A DNA stretch of 64,000 nucleotides, taken from contig NZ_QJJJ01000014.1 of NCBI RefSeq assembly GCF_003201865.1, positions 1 to 64,000 on the forward strand. Reading direction: 5' to 3'. The notes below the pieces were generated by a model, which made no database searches, was not told the DNA's origin, and worked only from the letters and a program-made list of their open reading frames with translations. The position numbers and the translations under genes are program-made. Position 1 is the stretch's first letter, and the number at the start of each line of letters is the position of its first letter. Of this stretch, positions 7,735-16,479 are shown in pieces. Origin of the DNA: Methylobacterium sp. B4. GTDB lineage: Bacteria > Pseudomonadota > Alphaproteobacteria > Rhizobiales > Beijerinckiaceae.

Positions 7735-9419
7735 GTCGCGCTGACGACCACCTCCACGAGGTTCGGACCGCCGGAGCGGATGCCCGCCTCGATCGCTCCG
7801 GCAATGTCTCCGGCGCGCTCGATCCGCCGCGACGGCACGCCCATGGAGGCGGCCAGCGCCGGAAAGTCGATGCGGGGCTCGGTGAGATCCATGGCGATGA
7901 AGCGGTCGGCGCGCACGGAGGCGTAGTGCGTCTGCGATTTCATGAATTGCTTGAGGATGTTGTACTCGGCGTTGTTGATCACCACGAAGGTGATCGGCAG
8001 CCCCTCGTGGGCGGCGGTCCACAGCGCCTGGGGCGAGTACATCGCCGCCCCGTCGCCGACGATGCAGACCACAGGCGCCCGGTCGAGGCCGAGCGAGAAG
8101 CCGACCGAGGCCGGCATGCCCCAGCCCAGCACGCCGCCGCGGATGGACGAATATTGCCGCGTCCAGGTGCTGTGCAGGATCGTGCGCAGGTGCCCCAGCG
8201 TGGCGGGCGCCTCGTCTATGATGGCGATGTCCGAGCCGACAGCCCGGGCGATCTCCCAGGCGGCGACAAGGGGATGGATCACCGGATCGGCGAAGGCGGC
8301 CTGCGCCCGCTCCGCCAGAGCCGCCCGGCGCGCGTCGTAGGCCGCGACCGCCTCCATCCGAAGCCGGGCATAGGCCTCGGCCCGCGGCGCGAGACGGGCC
8401 TCCAGCAGCGGCAGCAACGCGTCGAGGGAGGCGCGAATGTCGCCGACGGTCGAGAGATGCGTGGCGTAGGTGCGGCCGAGATCGCGGGCATCGACCGAGA
8501 GCTGAAACACTTCGGTGCCCGGCGGCACCGCCGAGCCCTCCGTGTAGAGCACCGTGATCAGCGACTTGCCGCCCAGCGCGAAGACAGCGTCGTAGCGGCC
8601 CAGGATCTCCGCGATGCCGCTCGCCTTGGTCGGCAGGTTGCCCATCCAGAGCGGGTGGGCGGTCGGGAACGGGATGTGGGCCGGCCAGGACGAGCCGTAG
8701 ACGGGTGCGGCCAGGAGGTCGGCGAGCCGCACCGCCTGGGCCGAGGCGTCGCTGGCCTCGACCTCGTCGCCCGCGATCAAGGCGAGGCGGCCGGGAGCGA
8801 TGGCCGCAAGATGCTCCACGAGCCGGTCGAGGGAGCCGGCCACGGCGCGGTGGTCGATGGTGGAGATCTCGCCCAGCGGCGCGGCGGTCCTTTCCTCCAT
8901 CACGTCCATCGGCAGCGACAGGAAGACCGGGCCGGAGGGCGCGGCGGCGCAATCATGGAAGGCGCGGCGCAGGAGCACGGGTAACTGGTCGGCATGCGTG
9001 ACCTCGCGGGCCCATTTCACGGTGGGGCCGGCGAGGGTGACGAGGTCGCCGAAGAGCAGCGGATCGGTGACGACGTGGCGGGAATCCTGCTGCCCCGCAG
9101 TGACGACCAGCGGCGTGCCGGAGATCTGGGCGTTGAGCAGGTTGCCCATGCCGTGGCCGAGGCCGCCGGCCGTGTGCAGGTTGAGGAAGCCCGGCCGGCG
9201 CGCGGCCTGGGCATAGCCGTCCGCCATGGCGACGGCGCTGGCCTCCTGCAGGGCCAGAACGTAGGCGATGTCGGTGGCATCCGTCAGCGCGTCGATGAGG
9301 GGCAGTTCGGTGGTACCCGGATTGCCGAAGACGTAGGCCACGCCCTCGCTGCGCAAGACCTCGACCAGCACGTCGGCCCCGCGCCGCTCGGCCAGAGCTT
9401 CGAGTTTCGCAACCGTCAT
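7731..9419 (-). CDS. Thiamine diphosphate-dependent decarboxylase (benzoylformate decarboxylase-like)
   Basis: 562 residues with the three-domain ThDP fold. The N-terminal domain has the activating Glu in YVLALQEASAVAMADGYAQ near residue 60 and NLHTAGGLGHGMGNLLNAQI, where the LH and following glycines resemble the benzoylformate decarboxylase active site. The C-terminal ThDP motif begins at GDGAAMYSPQALWTAA and ends at VVINNAEYNIL, the expected GDG-to-NN spacing. No acetolactate-synthase regulatory gene is adjacent. It is followed by the overlapping DCC gene. A 2-oxo acid decarboxylase or carboligase role is likely; the substrate is not determined by the sequence. Other family options are an acetolactate synthase-like enzyme or a transaldolase-unrelated paralogue. 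Confidence 0.85.
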   Translation of the reverse strand: MTVAKLEALAERRGADVLVEVLRSEGVAYVFGNPGTTELPLIDALTDATDIAYVLALQEASAVAMADGYAQAARRPGFLNLHTAGGLGHGMGNLLNAQISGTPLVVTAGQQDSRHVVTDPLLFGDLVTLAGPTVKWAREVTHADQLPVLLRRAFHDCAAAPSGPVFLSLPMDVMEERTAAPLGEISTIDHRAVAGSLDRLVEHLAAIAPGRLALIAGDEVEASDASAQAVRLADLLAAPVYGSSWPAHIPFPTAHPLWMGNLPTKASGIAEILGRYDAVFALGGKSLITVLYTEGSAVPPGTEVFQLSVDARDLGRTYATHLSTVGDIRASLDALLPLLEARLAPRAEAYARLRMEAVAAYDARRAALAERAQAAFADPVIHPLVAAWEIARAVGSDIAIIDEAPATLGHLRTILHSTWTRQYSSIRGGVLGWGMPASVGFSLGLDRAPVVCIVGDGAAMYSPQALWTAAHEGLPITFVVINNAEYNILKQFMKSQTHYASVRADRFIAMDLTEPRIDFPALAASMGVPSRRIERAGDIAGAIEAGIRSGGPNLVEVVVSAT

Positions 9420-9527
9420 GCGCGCCTCCCGAGGACAGCATCATGCCCTGTCAACGCGGCAGGCCGGCTCCATCGTCCCACGCAGCGCCCACCTCGTTGT
9501 GCAGCGACTCGCGAAATGGCCGATGCG

Positions 9528-11120
9528 TCAGGGCGCGGCGGGGCGCGGCTGCACCGTCCAGGTCGCCCAGAAGACCGGGCGGCCGTAGAGGGAGGAGGCG
9601 TCGCTGCCGTCGACGCGCGGGGCCCGTCGGTCGAGCCAGGTCAGGAAACCGCCCTTGTCGGGATAGATCGCGGGGGCGTCGAGATTGCCGTAGCGGTCCG
9701 TCATCCAGCCGAAGCCGTCGCGGGTGAAGCGCCCGAGGGCGTCGCCGCCGGAGCGCAGGCCGAGATAGGCACTCGAATGGCCCGCCGCGACGGGCTCGGC
9801 GTAGAGCGACAGGGCGGTGATGCTGCCGGGCGAGAGGTCGGCGGTGTAGTGAAGGCAGATGTCGGCGACCGGACCGCCCGAGGCGGTGACCGGTCGCGCG
9901 CAGGAATAGGCCACCGCCCAGCGGTCCATGCCCCGCGCCTTGGCCACCCGCATGTTGGTGTCGGCCGGCAGGCCCTCGATCAGCGTGACGGGCGCCGACC
10001 ATGCGCGCTCGGCCAGGGGGTCGCGGCTCGTGCGCAGGTAGAGCCCCATGCGCCGCTTGGCCGGTGCCGCGCTGCAATCGGAGGGCAGCACGTCGGTGTA
10101 GAAGTAGTGGTAGGTACGATCGACCATGGCGATCGAGCCGGTCAGGCCGCGGGCCTCCAGGCCCGGGGCGGCACAGTTGCCGACGATGGGCTTGCCGGTT
10201 TCGTCGAGCACCGGCGCGGGCTTCTGCGCCTCCGGCCGGCCGCGGCCTCGGCGCCGGCCCTCCGCTTCAGGCGGGGCGCCGAAGGGCTTCCACTCCGTGC
10301 CGGGATCGGACTCCACGCGCAGGTCGAGCCCCTGGAAGTCGTAGGTCCGCGCCTGCACCAGAACCCGGCGATGCCCCTCCGGCGCGGGCTCCGTCGCCGT
10401 GGTGAGGATGGCGTAATAGGGGTCACCCGCCCAGTCGCGCCCGGCCACCATCATGGCGCTGCCGGAAGGGTCGTTCTCCGGCGCGACGTTCTGGGGCTGG
10501 AAGGTCATCTTGCCCCGCTCGCCCGCCTCTCGCTCCGCGCGCCGGGCCTCCCGCCGCGCCTGGCGGCTTGCCCGGCTGCGGCGGCGCGGGGACGCGGCCT
10601 GCGCCGCCCGGGCGGCACCCGGGCCGGCCCCGGCCCGACCCTCGTTCCAGAAGCGCGGATCGGCGAGCGGCAGCGTGGTGGCCAGGGCCTCGACCTGCCG
10701 GCCGATGCGGACGGCGCCGCCCGCCGTAGCGTCGGTGGCCCGCAAGTCCGGCGGGCAGTTCTGCTCGCCGCGCCGTCCTTCGCGGCGGGGCGGCTCGGCC
10801 CGGTAGATCACTTGGAGCGGACCGGGCGGGCCGGTGTCCTTGAGGCGCAGGATCTGCACGTCGTGGACGAAGCGGCAGGGCGGCGGGACGGCGTAGACGC
10901 CCTCGGCCTCGTTCGACGAGCGGCAGATTTCGAGCGCGCCCCCGCCGGTGACGTAGCAGGTGCTGCTGCCCGCACGGGGCGCGCCGGCTTCGGAGGGTCC
11001 GGCCATCGCCGCCAGGAGCAGCACGCCGCCCGCGAGGGCGCGCGCCGACCGGCCGGCTCCGGGCCTCGGGACACCGCATCCGGCGGCGACAGGGGTTTGG
11101 GAAGGGCGCGTCCGATACAC
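9528..11120 (-). CDS. Secreted protein of unknown function, predicted beta-propeller
   Basis: 530 residues. I do not recognise a named family. An N-terminal signal is likely (ARALAGGVLLLAAMAGPSEA, residues about 27-46). Cysteines follow at STCYVTGGGALEIC and PPPCRFVHD, suggesting disulfides outside the cytoplasm. A strongly basic Arg-rich linker lies near residues 178-205. The C-terminal half contains YHYFYTDVLPSDC, GLYLRTSRDPL, DRWAVAYSC and GFGWMTDRYGNLDAPA, repeating strand-like segments that recall five-bladed propellers of glycosidase-like proteins; that is inference. The start at 11120 is the first ATG of the frame and no strong ribosome site decides it. It lies 108 bases upstream of the ThDP enzyme on the same strand. 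Confidence 0.6.
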   Translation of the reverse strand: MYRTRPSQTPVAAGCGVPRPGAGRSARALAGGVLLLAAMAGPSEAGAPRAGSSTCYVTGGGALEICRSSNEAEGVYAVPPPCRFVHDVQILRLKDTGPPGPLQVIYRAEPPRREGRRGEQNCPPDLRATDATAGGAVRIGRQVEALATTLPLADPRFWNEGRAGAGPGAARAAQAASPRRRSRASRQARREARRAEREAGERGKMTFQPQNVAPENDPSGSAMMVAGRDWAGDPYYAILTTATEPAPEGHRRVLVQARTYDFQGLDLRVESDPGTEWKPFGAPPEAEGRRRGRGRPEAQKPAPVLDETGKPIVGNCAAPGLEARGLTGSIAMVDRTYHYFYTDVLPSDCSAAPAKRRMGLYLRTSRDPLAERAWSAPVTLIEGLPADTNMRVAKARGMDRWAVAYSCARPVTASGGPVADICLHYTADLSPGSITALSLYAEPVAAGHSSAYLGLRSGGDALGRFTRDGFGWMTDRYGNLDAPAIYPDKGGFLTWLDRRAPRVDGSDASSLYGRPVFWATWTVQPRPAAP

Positions 11121-11301
11121 GGCGGAACCTTAGCGCGGCGGCCACGCTTGCGGAAGCAGTCGCGCACGGCTTCCCCCACGCGATCGAACCGATCGCGACC
11201 CGCGAACCTTGATCTTCGTCAAGGGCATGATCCTGGTGAAAGGATTGGCTCACCAACGGGGACTAGCCTGCGCGTTCGATCGATCGAGAGGGCATTCATC
11301 G

Positions 11302-11622
11302 ATGAGTAGCGGTCTCTCAGCACCACCCGCCGGCCTGTCGGAGGTCTCCCGCCTCGCGACGCTGCTGGCCGATCAGGCGCTCGATGCGCAGATCATGAGC
11401 CGTCCGATTCCCGACGACCAGATCCGCGCGCTCATGGAGGCCGCCCTCCTGCTCGACGAGTACGGCCAGGAGCTGCCCCCCCTGCTGGGGCAGATCGTGC
11501 ACGAGATCGGCACCGCCGCCTCCGCCAAGCCGTCGCGCCCTGGCCGACGCCCGGAGGAGGACGAGGTCGGGCGCATGGCCTGGATGCTGCGCCCGTTCCG
11601 CTCCTCCAAGCGGACGGGCTGA
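11302..11622 (+). CDS. Hypothetical cytoplasmic protein
   Basis: 106 residues from ATG 11302. The frame opens earlier (11209) but the upstream residues are not protein-like. No membrane segment or signal is visible. The middle is helical and acidic (MEAALLLDEYGQELPPLLGQ), the end basic (WMLRPFRSSKRTG). I do not recognise a family. It precedes leuB by 125 bases on the same strand and could share its transcript; that gap has no other visible feature beyond the GGAGG ribosome site of leuB. Confidence 0.55.
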   Translation: MSSGLSAPPAGLSEVSRLATLLADQALDAQIMSRPIPDDQIRALMEAALLLDEYGQELPPLLGQIVHEIGTAASAKPSRPGRRPEEDEVGRMAWMLRPFRSSKRTG

Positions 11623-11747
11623 GGGCGAACCTCACGGGGATCCGTGGGCTTGCAGCCGCCCATCCGCCCCGATAGAGCCGCGGGCGCGATCAGCGACGCG
11701 CCGCATCCGCGCGCGAGACCGCGCGCGATCATCCCGGAGGCAGCCCG

Positions 11748-12857
11748 ATGACCACCTACAAGCTTCTGCTCCTGCCCGGCGACGGCATCGGCCCCGAGGT
11801 GATGGCCGAGGTGGAGAAGGTCGTCGGCTGGCTCGGTCGTGCCGGTCTCGCCTCCTTCGAGATGGAGCGCGACCTCGTCGGCGGCGCGGCCATCGACGTG
11901 CACGGCAAGCCGCTCGCGGACGAGACGCTGACCCGGGCCGACGCGGCGGACGCGATCCTGCTCGGTGCCGTCGGCGGGCCGAAATGGAACGGCGTGGCCT
12001 ACGACATCCGCCCCGAGGCGGGCCTCCTGCGCCTGCGCAAGGATCTCGGCCTGTTCGCCAACCTGCGCCCGGCGATCTGCTACCCGGCGCTCGCGGACGC
12101 CTCTGCCCTCAAGCGCGAGCTGGTCGAGGGCCTCGACATCATGATCGTGCGCGAGCTGACCGGTGGCGTCTATTTCGGCGAGCCGAAGGAGATCACCACG
12201 CTCCAGGACGGCTCGAAGCGGGCGGTCGACACACAGGTCTACACCACCGCCGAGATCGAGCGGATCGCGCACGTGGCCTTCGACCTCGCCCGCAAGCGCT
12301 CCGGCCGGGTCGCCTCGGCCGAGAAGAACAACGTGATGAAGACCGGCGTCCTCTGGAAGGAAGTCGTCACGCGCGTGCATGCCGAGCACTACGCCGAGGT
12401 CGAGCTGGAGCACGTGCTCGCCGACAATTGCGCCATGCAGCTGGTGCGGCGCCCCAAGCAGTTCGACGTGCTCGTGACCGACAACCTGTTCGGCGACGTG
12501 CTCTCGGACGTGGCGGCGATGCTGACCGGCTCGCTCGGCATGCTGCCCTCGGCCTCGCTCGGCGCGGTGGACGCGCGCGGCACCCGCAAGGCGCTCTACG
12601 AGCCGGTCCACGGCTCGGCTCCCGACATCGCCGGCAAGGGTTTTGCCAACCCCATCGCGATGATCGGCTCGCTCGCCATGTGCCTGCGCTACTCCTTCGG
12701 ACTCGGCGAGGCCGCCGACCTCGTGGAGGGCGCGATCACCCGCACGCTCGCCTCGGGCACCCGCACCCGCGACATCGCCGGCGAAGGCCAGACCGCCGTC
12801 AGCACCAGCGAGATGGGCGACGCGATCCTGCGCGAGCTGGAGACGCAGGCGGGCTGA
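11748..12857 (+). CDS. leuB: 3-isopropylmalate dehydrogenase
   Basis: 369 residues. It oxidatively decarboxylates 3-isopropylmalate to 2-oxoisocaproate with NAD in leucine synthesis. [20 protein letters not shown] opens the dinucleotide fold; [16 protein letters not shown] holds the substrate arginines; [10 protein letters not shown] and VLWKEVV carry the catalytic Tyr and Lys; and [20 protein letters not shown] holds the metal-binding aspartates. [20 protein letters not shown] is the adenine-binding region. ATG 11748 follows GGAGGC. leuC and leuD are not in the window, as is common in alphaproteobacteria. Confidence 0.97.
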   Translation: MTTYKLLLLPGDGIGPEVMAEVEKVVGWLGRAGLASFEMERDLVGGAAIDVHGKPLADETLTRADAADAILLGAVGGPKWNGVAYDIRPEAGLLRLRKDLGLFANLRPAICYPALADASALKRELVEGLDIMIVRELTGGVYFGEPKEITTLQDGSKRAVDTQVYTTAEIERIAHVAFDLARKRSGRVASAEKNNVMKTGVLWKEVVTRVHAEHYAEVELEHVLADNCAMQLVRRPKQFDVLVTDNLFGDVLSDVAAMLTGSLGMLPSASLGAVDARGTRKALYEPVHGSAPDIAGKGFANPIAMIGSLAMCLRYSFGLGEAADLVEGAITRTLASGTRTRDIAGEGQTAVSTSEMGDAILRELETQAG

Positions 12858-12916
12858 GACACATACACCCGCTTCCCCCCTTTCCCCGCAGGCGGGAGAG
12901 GGGGCGCCCCCCGCAC

Positions 12917-13011
12917 CGTCACCGCGAGGCGAAGCCGAAGCGACCCGGAGCGCGACTACTCCGGAGAGTGCGGAGCCCTGGCTTGCCACGGCTTCGCCTC
13001 GCAAGGACGAA
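12917..13011. repeat. Interspersed palindromic repeat, copy 2
   Basis: Outer arms gcgaggcgaagcc (from 12924) and ggcttcgcctcgc (to 13002) enclose a centre with ctccggagagtgcggagccctgg. In reverse complement this reads almost the same as the right half of copy 1, differing at scattered positions. It lies between the convergent genes leuB and zwf, where it may act as a bidirectional barrier to read-through. Confidence 0.78.
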
Positions 13012-13043
13012 GGAAGCGACCGAAGCGATCAACCGAAACCGGA

Positions 13044-14552
13044 TCACGCGTCCCCGAGCGGCAGCCACGCCCGGCCGTCGCGGGCCAGCAAGTCGTCCGC
13101 CGCCTTCGGTCCCTCGCTGCCCGCCGCGTAGGGCGCCACGGGTGCGTCCTTCCAGGCTTTGAGCAGCGGATCCACGGCGGCCCAGGCCGCTTCGATGGTG
13201 TCGGCGCGCTGGAACAGGGTCGTGTCGCCCCTCATGCAATCGTAGAGCAGCGTCTCGTAGCCGACGGTCGGGGCCGGATCGAAGAAATCGCCGTAGCGGA
13301 AACCCGTCTCGATCGCGGCGAGATGCATCTGCGGGCCCGGGCGCTTCACGTTCAGGCGGGTGGCGGAGCCCGGCTCCGGGTCGATGCGAAGCCGCATCAC
13401 GTTCGCGTCGAGTTTGGGAGCGTCCTTGCCCTGGAAGAGCGGGAAGGACGGCGGCTTGAACTGCACCGCGATCTCCGTGCGCCGGCCGGCCAGGCGCTTG
13501 CCGGTGCGCAGGTAGAACGGCACCCCGGCCCAGCGCTCGTTCCCGATCTCGAGCTTCAGGGCGACGTAGGTTTCGGTGTGCGAGGCTTCGTCCACGTTCG
13601 ACTCGTCGCGATAGGCGGCCACGTCGCTGCCCCCCTCCTTGCCCGCCCGGTACTGGCCGCGCACAGCGTTCTCGGGGGTCATGGGGCGGATCGCCTGGAC
13701 CAGCTTGGACTTCTCGCCGCGCACGTCCTCGGCGTCGAAGCTGTCGGGCGGCTCCATCGCCGCCATGCAGAGAAGCTGGAACAGGTGGTTGGGCACCATG
13801 TCGCGCAGCGCGCCCGTCGGCTCGTAGAAGCGGCCGCGCTCCTCGACGCCGATCGTCTCGGCGGCGGTGATCTCGACATGATCGATGTGCTCATGCCGCC
13901 AGATCGGCTCCAGCATCCGGTTGGCGAAGCGGATCGCCAGGAGGCTCTGGACCGTCTCCTTCCCCATGAAGTGGTCGATCCGGTAGAACTGGCTCTCCTC
14001 GGCCTGGGCCAGGATCGTCTTGTTCAGGGCGCGGGCGGATTCGAGATCCGAGCCGAACGGCTTCTCGATGATGACGCGGCGGAAGGCGCCCTCCGCTTCC
14101 TTCAGCAGACCCGCCCGGCCCAGCCCCTCGACCACGGGGCCGAAGAAGCGGGCCGCCACCGCCAGATAGAACACGACGTTGCCCTTCAAGCGCCCGGCGA
14201 GCGCGCGGTAGGTCGCCTCGTCGGTGAAGTCGCCTTGCGTGACGTGCAGGCGGTCCCGCACGAAGTCCCAGGCCTTCGGCTCGATGCTCTTGGCGTGGAA
14301 CTCGGCCGAGGTATCCTTGGTGAAGGATTCCATCGTCGCGCTGAGATCGTCGCGCCAGCCCTGGTCGGTCAGGGGGTTGTGATCGACGCCGAGCACGGAG
14401 AAGCCATCCGCCAGGAGACCGCCGCCGGCGAGATTATAGAGGGCCGGCATCAGCAGCCGCTTGGTGAGGTCGCCGCCGGCACCGAACACCACGAGGGTGC
14501 AGGGCGGGGCCTGCGGCGTGTCGGGCGTATCGTGGACGCAGGCGTCGGGCAT
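13044..14552 (-). CDS. zwf: Glucose-6-phosphate 1-dehydrogenase
   Basis: 502 residues. It oxidises glucose 6-phosphate to 6-phosphogluconolactone with NADP/NAD, entering the pentose phosphate or Entner-Doudoroff route. VVFGAGGDLTKRLLMPALYN is the Rossmann motif, IIEKPFGSDLESA the conserved EKPxG block, and YRIDHFMGKETVQSLLAIRF the active site, in which the usual RIDHYLGK reads RIDHFMGK; the key His and Lys are kept. pgl and edd are not adjacent. Convergent with leuB across the repeat. Confidence 0.96.
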   Translation of the reverse strand: MPDACVHDTPDTPQAPPCTLVVFGAGGDLTKRLLMPALYNLAGGGLLADGFSVLGVDHNPLTDQGWRDDLSATMESFTKDTSAEFHAKSIEPKAWDFVRDRLHVTQGDFTDEATYRALAGRLKGNVVFYLAVAARFFGPVVEGLGRAGLLKEAEGAFRRVIIEKPFGSDLESARALNKTILAQAEESQFYRIDHFMGKETVQSLLAIRFANRMLEPIWRHEHIDHVEITAAETIGVEERGRFYEPTGALRDMVPNHLFQLLCMAAMEPPDSFDAEDVRGEKSKLVQAIRPMTPENAVRGQYRAGKEGGSDVAAYRDESNVDEASHTETYVALKLEIGNERWAGVPFYLRTGKRLAGRRTEIAVQFKPPSFPLFQGKDAPKLDANVMRLRIDPEPGSATRLNVKRPGPQMHLAAIETGFRYGDFFDPAPTVGYETLLYDCMRGDTTLFQRADTIEAAWAAVDPLLKAWKDAPVAPYAAGSEGPKAADDLLARDGRAWLPLGDA

Positions 14553-14693
14553 GACTGATCCGGAGCTGACGGCCGGGGCCGAAGCCTGACCGCGGGAAAC
14601 GCCGTTTCAACAGCACCGGGCGGCCCATGTTCCGGGATCGCGGGGCGGCCGACCGTGATCGTGCGCGCTCACACGTCCGAAGCCCGCTCTCCC

Positions 14694-14787
14694 CGTCATC
14701 GCGAGCGTGAGCGAAGCGATTTAGCTGCGCGCCTTCTCTGGTTGTCGCGGCGCGCTGGATTGCTGCGGCTCCGCCTCGCGACGATGG
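14694..14787. repeat. Interspersed palindromic repeat, copy 3 (divergent subtype)
   Basis: The ends (cgtcatcgcgagcg... and ...ctccgcctcgcgacgatg) resemble the termini of copies 1 and 2, while the centre (gcgcgccttctctggttgtcgcggcgcgc) forms its own gcgcgc/gcgcgc-type hairpin. It occupies the gap between the start of zwf and the stop of the outer-membrane factor gene; the rest of that 258-bp gap shows no gene. Confidence 0.6.
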
Positions 14788-14810
14788 ATCGAGCCTGAGC
14801 GAGCGCGATC

Positions 14811-16310
14811 CTACTCGTCGGTGCGGAGGGCCGTGCCCCGGTCGATCGGCAGGCGCGGCCCCTTCAGCTCCTCGCCGGTCGGGAGGGCGCGGGCGTCCCA
14901 GCCGCCGCCGAGCGCGCGGATCAGCGCCACGGCGGTGGTGAAGCGGGTGAGCCGCACCTGCAGGGCGGTGATCTCGTTGTTGATGAGCAGCGCCTGGGCC
15001 GTGACCACGGTGGTGTAGTTCTGCGTGCCGGCCCGGTACTCGTTCAGCGCGATCTCGACCGCGCGGCGGGCCGAGGCCACCGCCTCGTCCTGCTTGGCCT
15101 GCTGCCGGGCGAGGATGCGCACCCCGGCCAGCCCGTTCTCGACCTCGCCGAAGGCGGTCAGCACGGTCTGGCGGTAATTGGCCACCGCCGCCTCGTAGGC
15201 CGCCCGCGCCGCCTGCAGCACCGCTCCGCGGGCGCCGCCGTCGAAGAAGACCTGGCTGCCCGAGGCGCCGATCGACCAGACGCGGTTGACCGCCGAGAAC
15301 ACGCCGTTGCTGGTCGCCCCCGAGATGCCGCCCGAGGCCGAGAGGGTGACGGTGGGGTAGAAGGCGGAGACGGCCACGCCGATCTGCTCGCTCTGCGCCT
15401 GCACCAGCCGTTCGGCCCCGGCCACGTCGGGACGACGCTCCAGGAGGTCCGACGGGATGCCGACGGGCACCGCGGGCGGGCGCACCGGCAGCGGCGCGAA
15501 GGCGAGGCTGACCTCGGAGGGCGGACGCCCTGTGAGGATCGCCACCGCGTGCTCGAAGGTCGCCCGCTGGAGATCGACGGCGATCAGCGAGGCCTGCGTC
15601 GTCTGAAGCTGGGTCTGCGCGGTGATGACGTCGGAGCGCGCCGCCACGCCGGCCGCGTACTGGTTCTCGGCAATGGCGAGGCTGCGCTTGAAGCCCTCGA
15701 CGTTCTCCTCCAGCACGCGCTTGAGCGCATCCTGGTAGCGGAGCTGGAGATAGTTCGTCGCCAGTTCCGCCTGGAGGCTGAGACGGACCAGCGCGAGGTC
15801 GGCAGCCGAGGCCTGGGCCGAGGCGACGTCGCTCTCGATCTGCCGGCGGATGCCGCCGAACAGGTCGAGCTCCCAGCTCGCCTGCCCCTGGAGGGAGACG
15901 GTGGTGCGCTCGGCGCCGAGCGCCCGGGAGCGGACGATGCTCGGTGCGCCGATCACCGTGGGAAACAAGGCGGCGCGGGCCTGCGCCACGAGGGCGCGGG
16001 CCTGATCGTAGACCGCGATCTGGGCGCGCAGGTTCTGATTGTCCACGTCGATGGAGCGGATCAGGCGATCGAGAGTCGGGTCCTTGAAGACGCGCCACCA
16101 GTCGCCGCGATCGGCCGCGTCGTTCGGGCTCGCCGGGCGCCAGCCCTTCTGCGCCTGGACGTAGGCGAGGCTGTCCTCTCGCGTGCCGCCCTGCTTGAAG
16201 CCGAGGGGCGTCTCGACGGAGGGACGCGAATAGTCGGGGCCGACAAGGCAGCCGGAGGTGGTTGCGGCAAGGGCGATCACGCCAGCAACCCGGAAAACAA
16301 GTGCGCGCAC
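14811..16310 (-). CDS. Outer-membrane efflux lipoprotein (NodT family, TolC-like)
   Basis: 499 residues from GTG 16308-16310, chosen because GGAGAGGGAC lies directly upstream and because it gives a lipoprotein signal: VRALVFRVAGVIALAATTSG followed by Cys, then LVGPDYSRPSVETP, the standard NodT beginning. The body has two outer-membrane efflux repeats, each with long coiled-coil helices (for example ALVAQARAALFPTV and YRAGTQNYTTVVTAQALLIN). It forms the outer-membrane exit duct of the RND pump encoded immediately upstream. It is separated from the last permease gene by a 169-bp repeat-bearing spacer rather than overlapping it, so its expression relative to the pump may be uncoupled. Confidence 0.92.
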   Translation of the reverse strand: MRALVFRVAGVIALAATTSGCLVGPDYSRPSVETPLGFKQGGTREDSLAYVQAQKGWRPASPNDAADRGDWWRVFKDPTLDRLIRSIDVDNQNLRAQIAVYDQARALVAQARAALFPTVIGAPSIVRSRALGAERTTVSLQGQASWELDLFGGIRRQIESDVASAQASAADLALVRLSLQAELATNYLQLRYQDALKRVLEENVEGFKRSLAIAENQYAAGVAARSDVITAQTQLQTTQASLIAVDLQRATFEHAVAILTGRPPSEVSLAFAPLPVRPPAVPVGIPSDLLERRPDVAGAERLVQAQSEQIGVAVSAFYPTVTLSASGGISGATSNGVFSAVNRVWSIGASGSQVFFDGGARGAVLQAARAAYEAAVANYRQTVLTAFGEVENGLAGVRILARQQAKQDEAVASARRAVEIALNEYRAGTQNYTTVVTAQALLINNEITALQVRLTRFTTAVALIRALGGGWDARALPTGEELKGPRLPIDRGTALRTDE

Positions 16311-16312
16311 GT

Positions 16313-16443
16313 CCCTCTCCCCTCTGCAGGAGAGGGTGGCCCTCGAAGAGGGACGGGTGAGGAGAGCGCCGCTTCCGGACAGTGCGGAGCCGGCCCCTCT
16401 CCCGCCTGCTCCGCAGGCCCCCTCCCCCGCAGAGGGGAGAGGG
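16313..16443. repeat. Composite intergenic inverted repeat with terminal T run
   Basis: A perfect 15-bp inverted repeat (ccctctcccctctgc at 16313-16327, gcagaggggagaggg at 16429-16443) flanks a centre that contains ccgcttccggacagtgcggagcc, related to the core of repeat copies 1 and 2. Five T follow the right arm on the plus strand (16444-16448). It fills the gap between mdtC-like and nodT-like genes inside the efflux operon, and might attenuate or separate the outer-membrane factor from the pump genes. Confidence 0.65.
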
Positions 16444-16479
16444 TTTTTGCACGTGTCAGGGATCACGAAACGAACATCC

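Noticed and set aside
11123-11144. GGAAC-N16-CGCT as a second EcfG promoter
   Set aside because: The -10 element differs (CGCT instead of CGTT) and it lies about 160 bases before a gene of unknown function.
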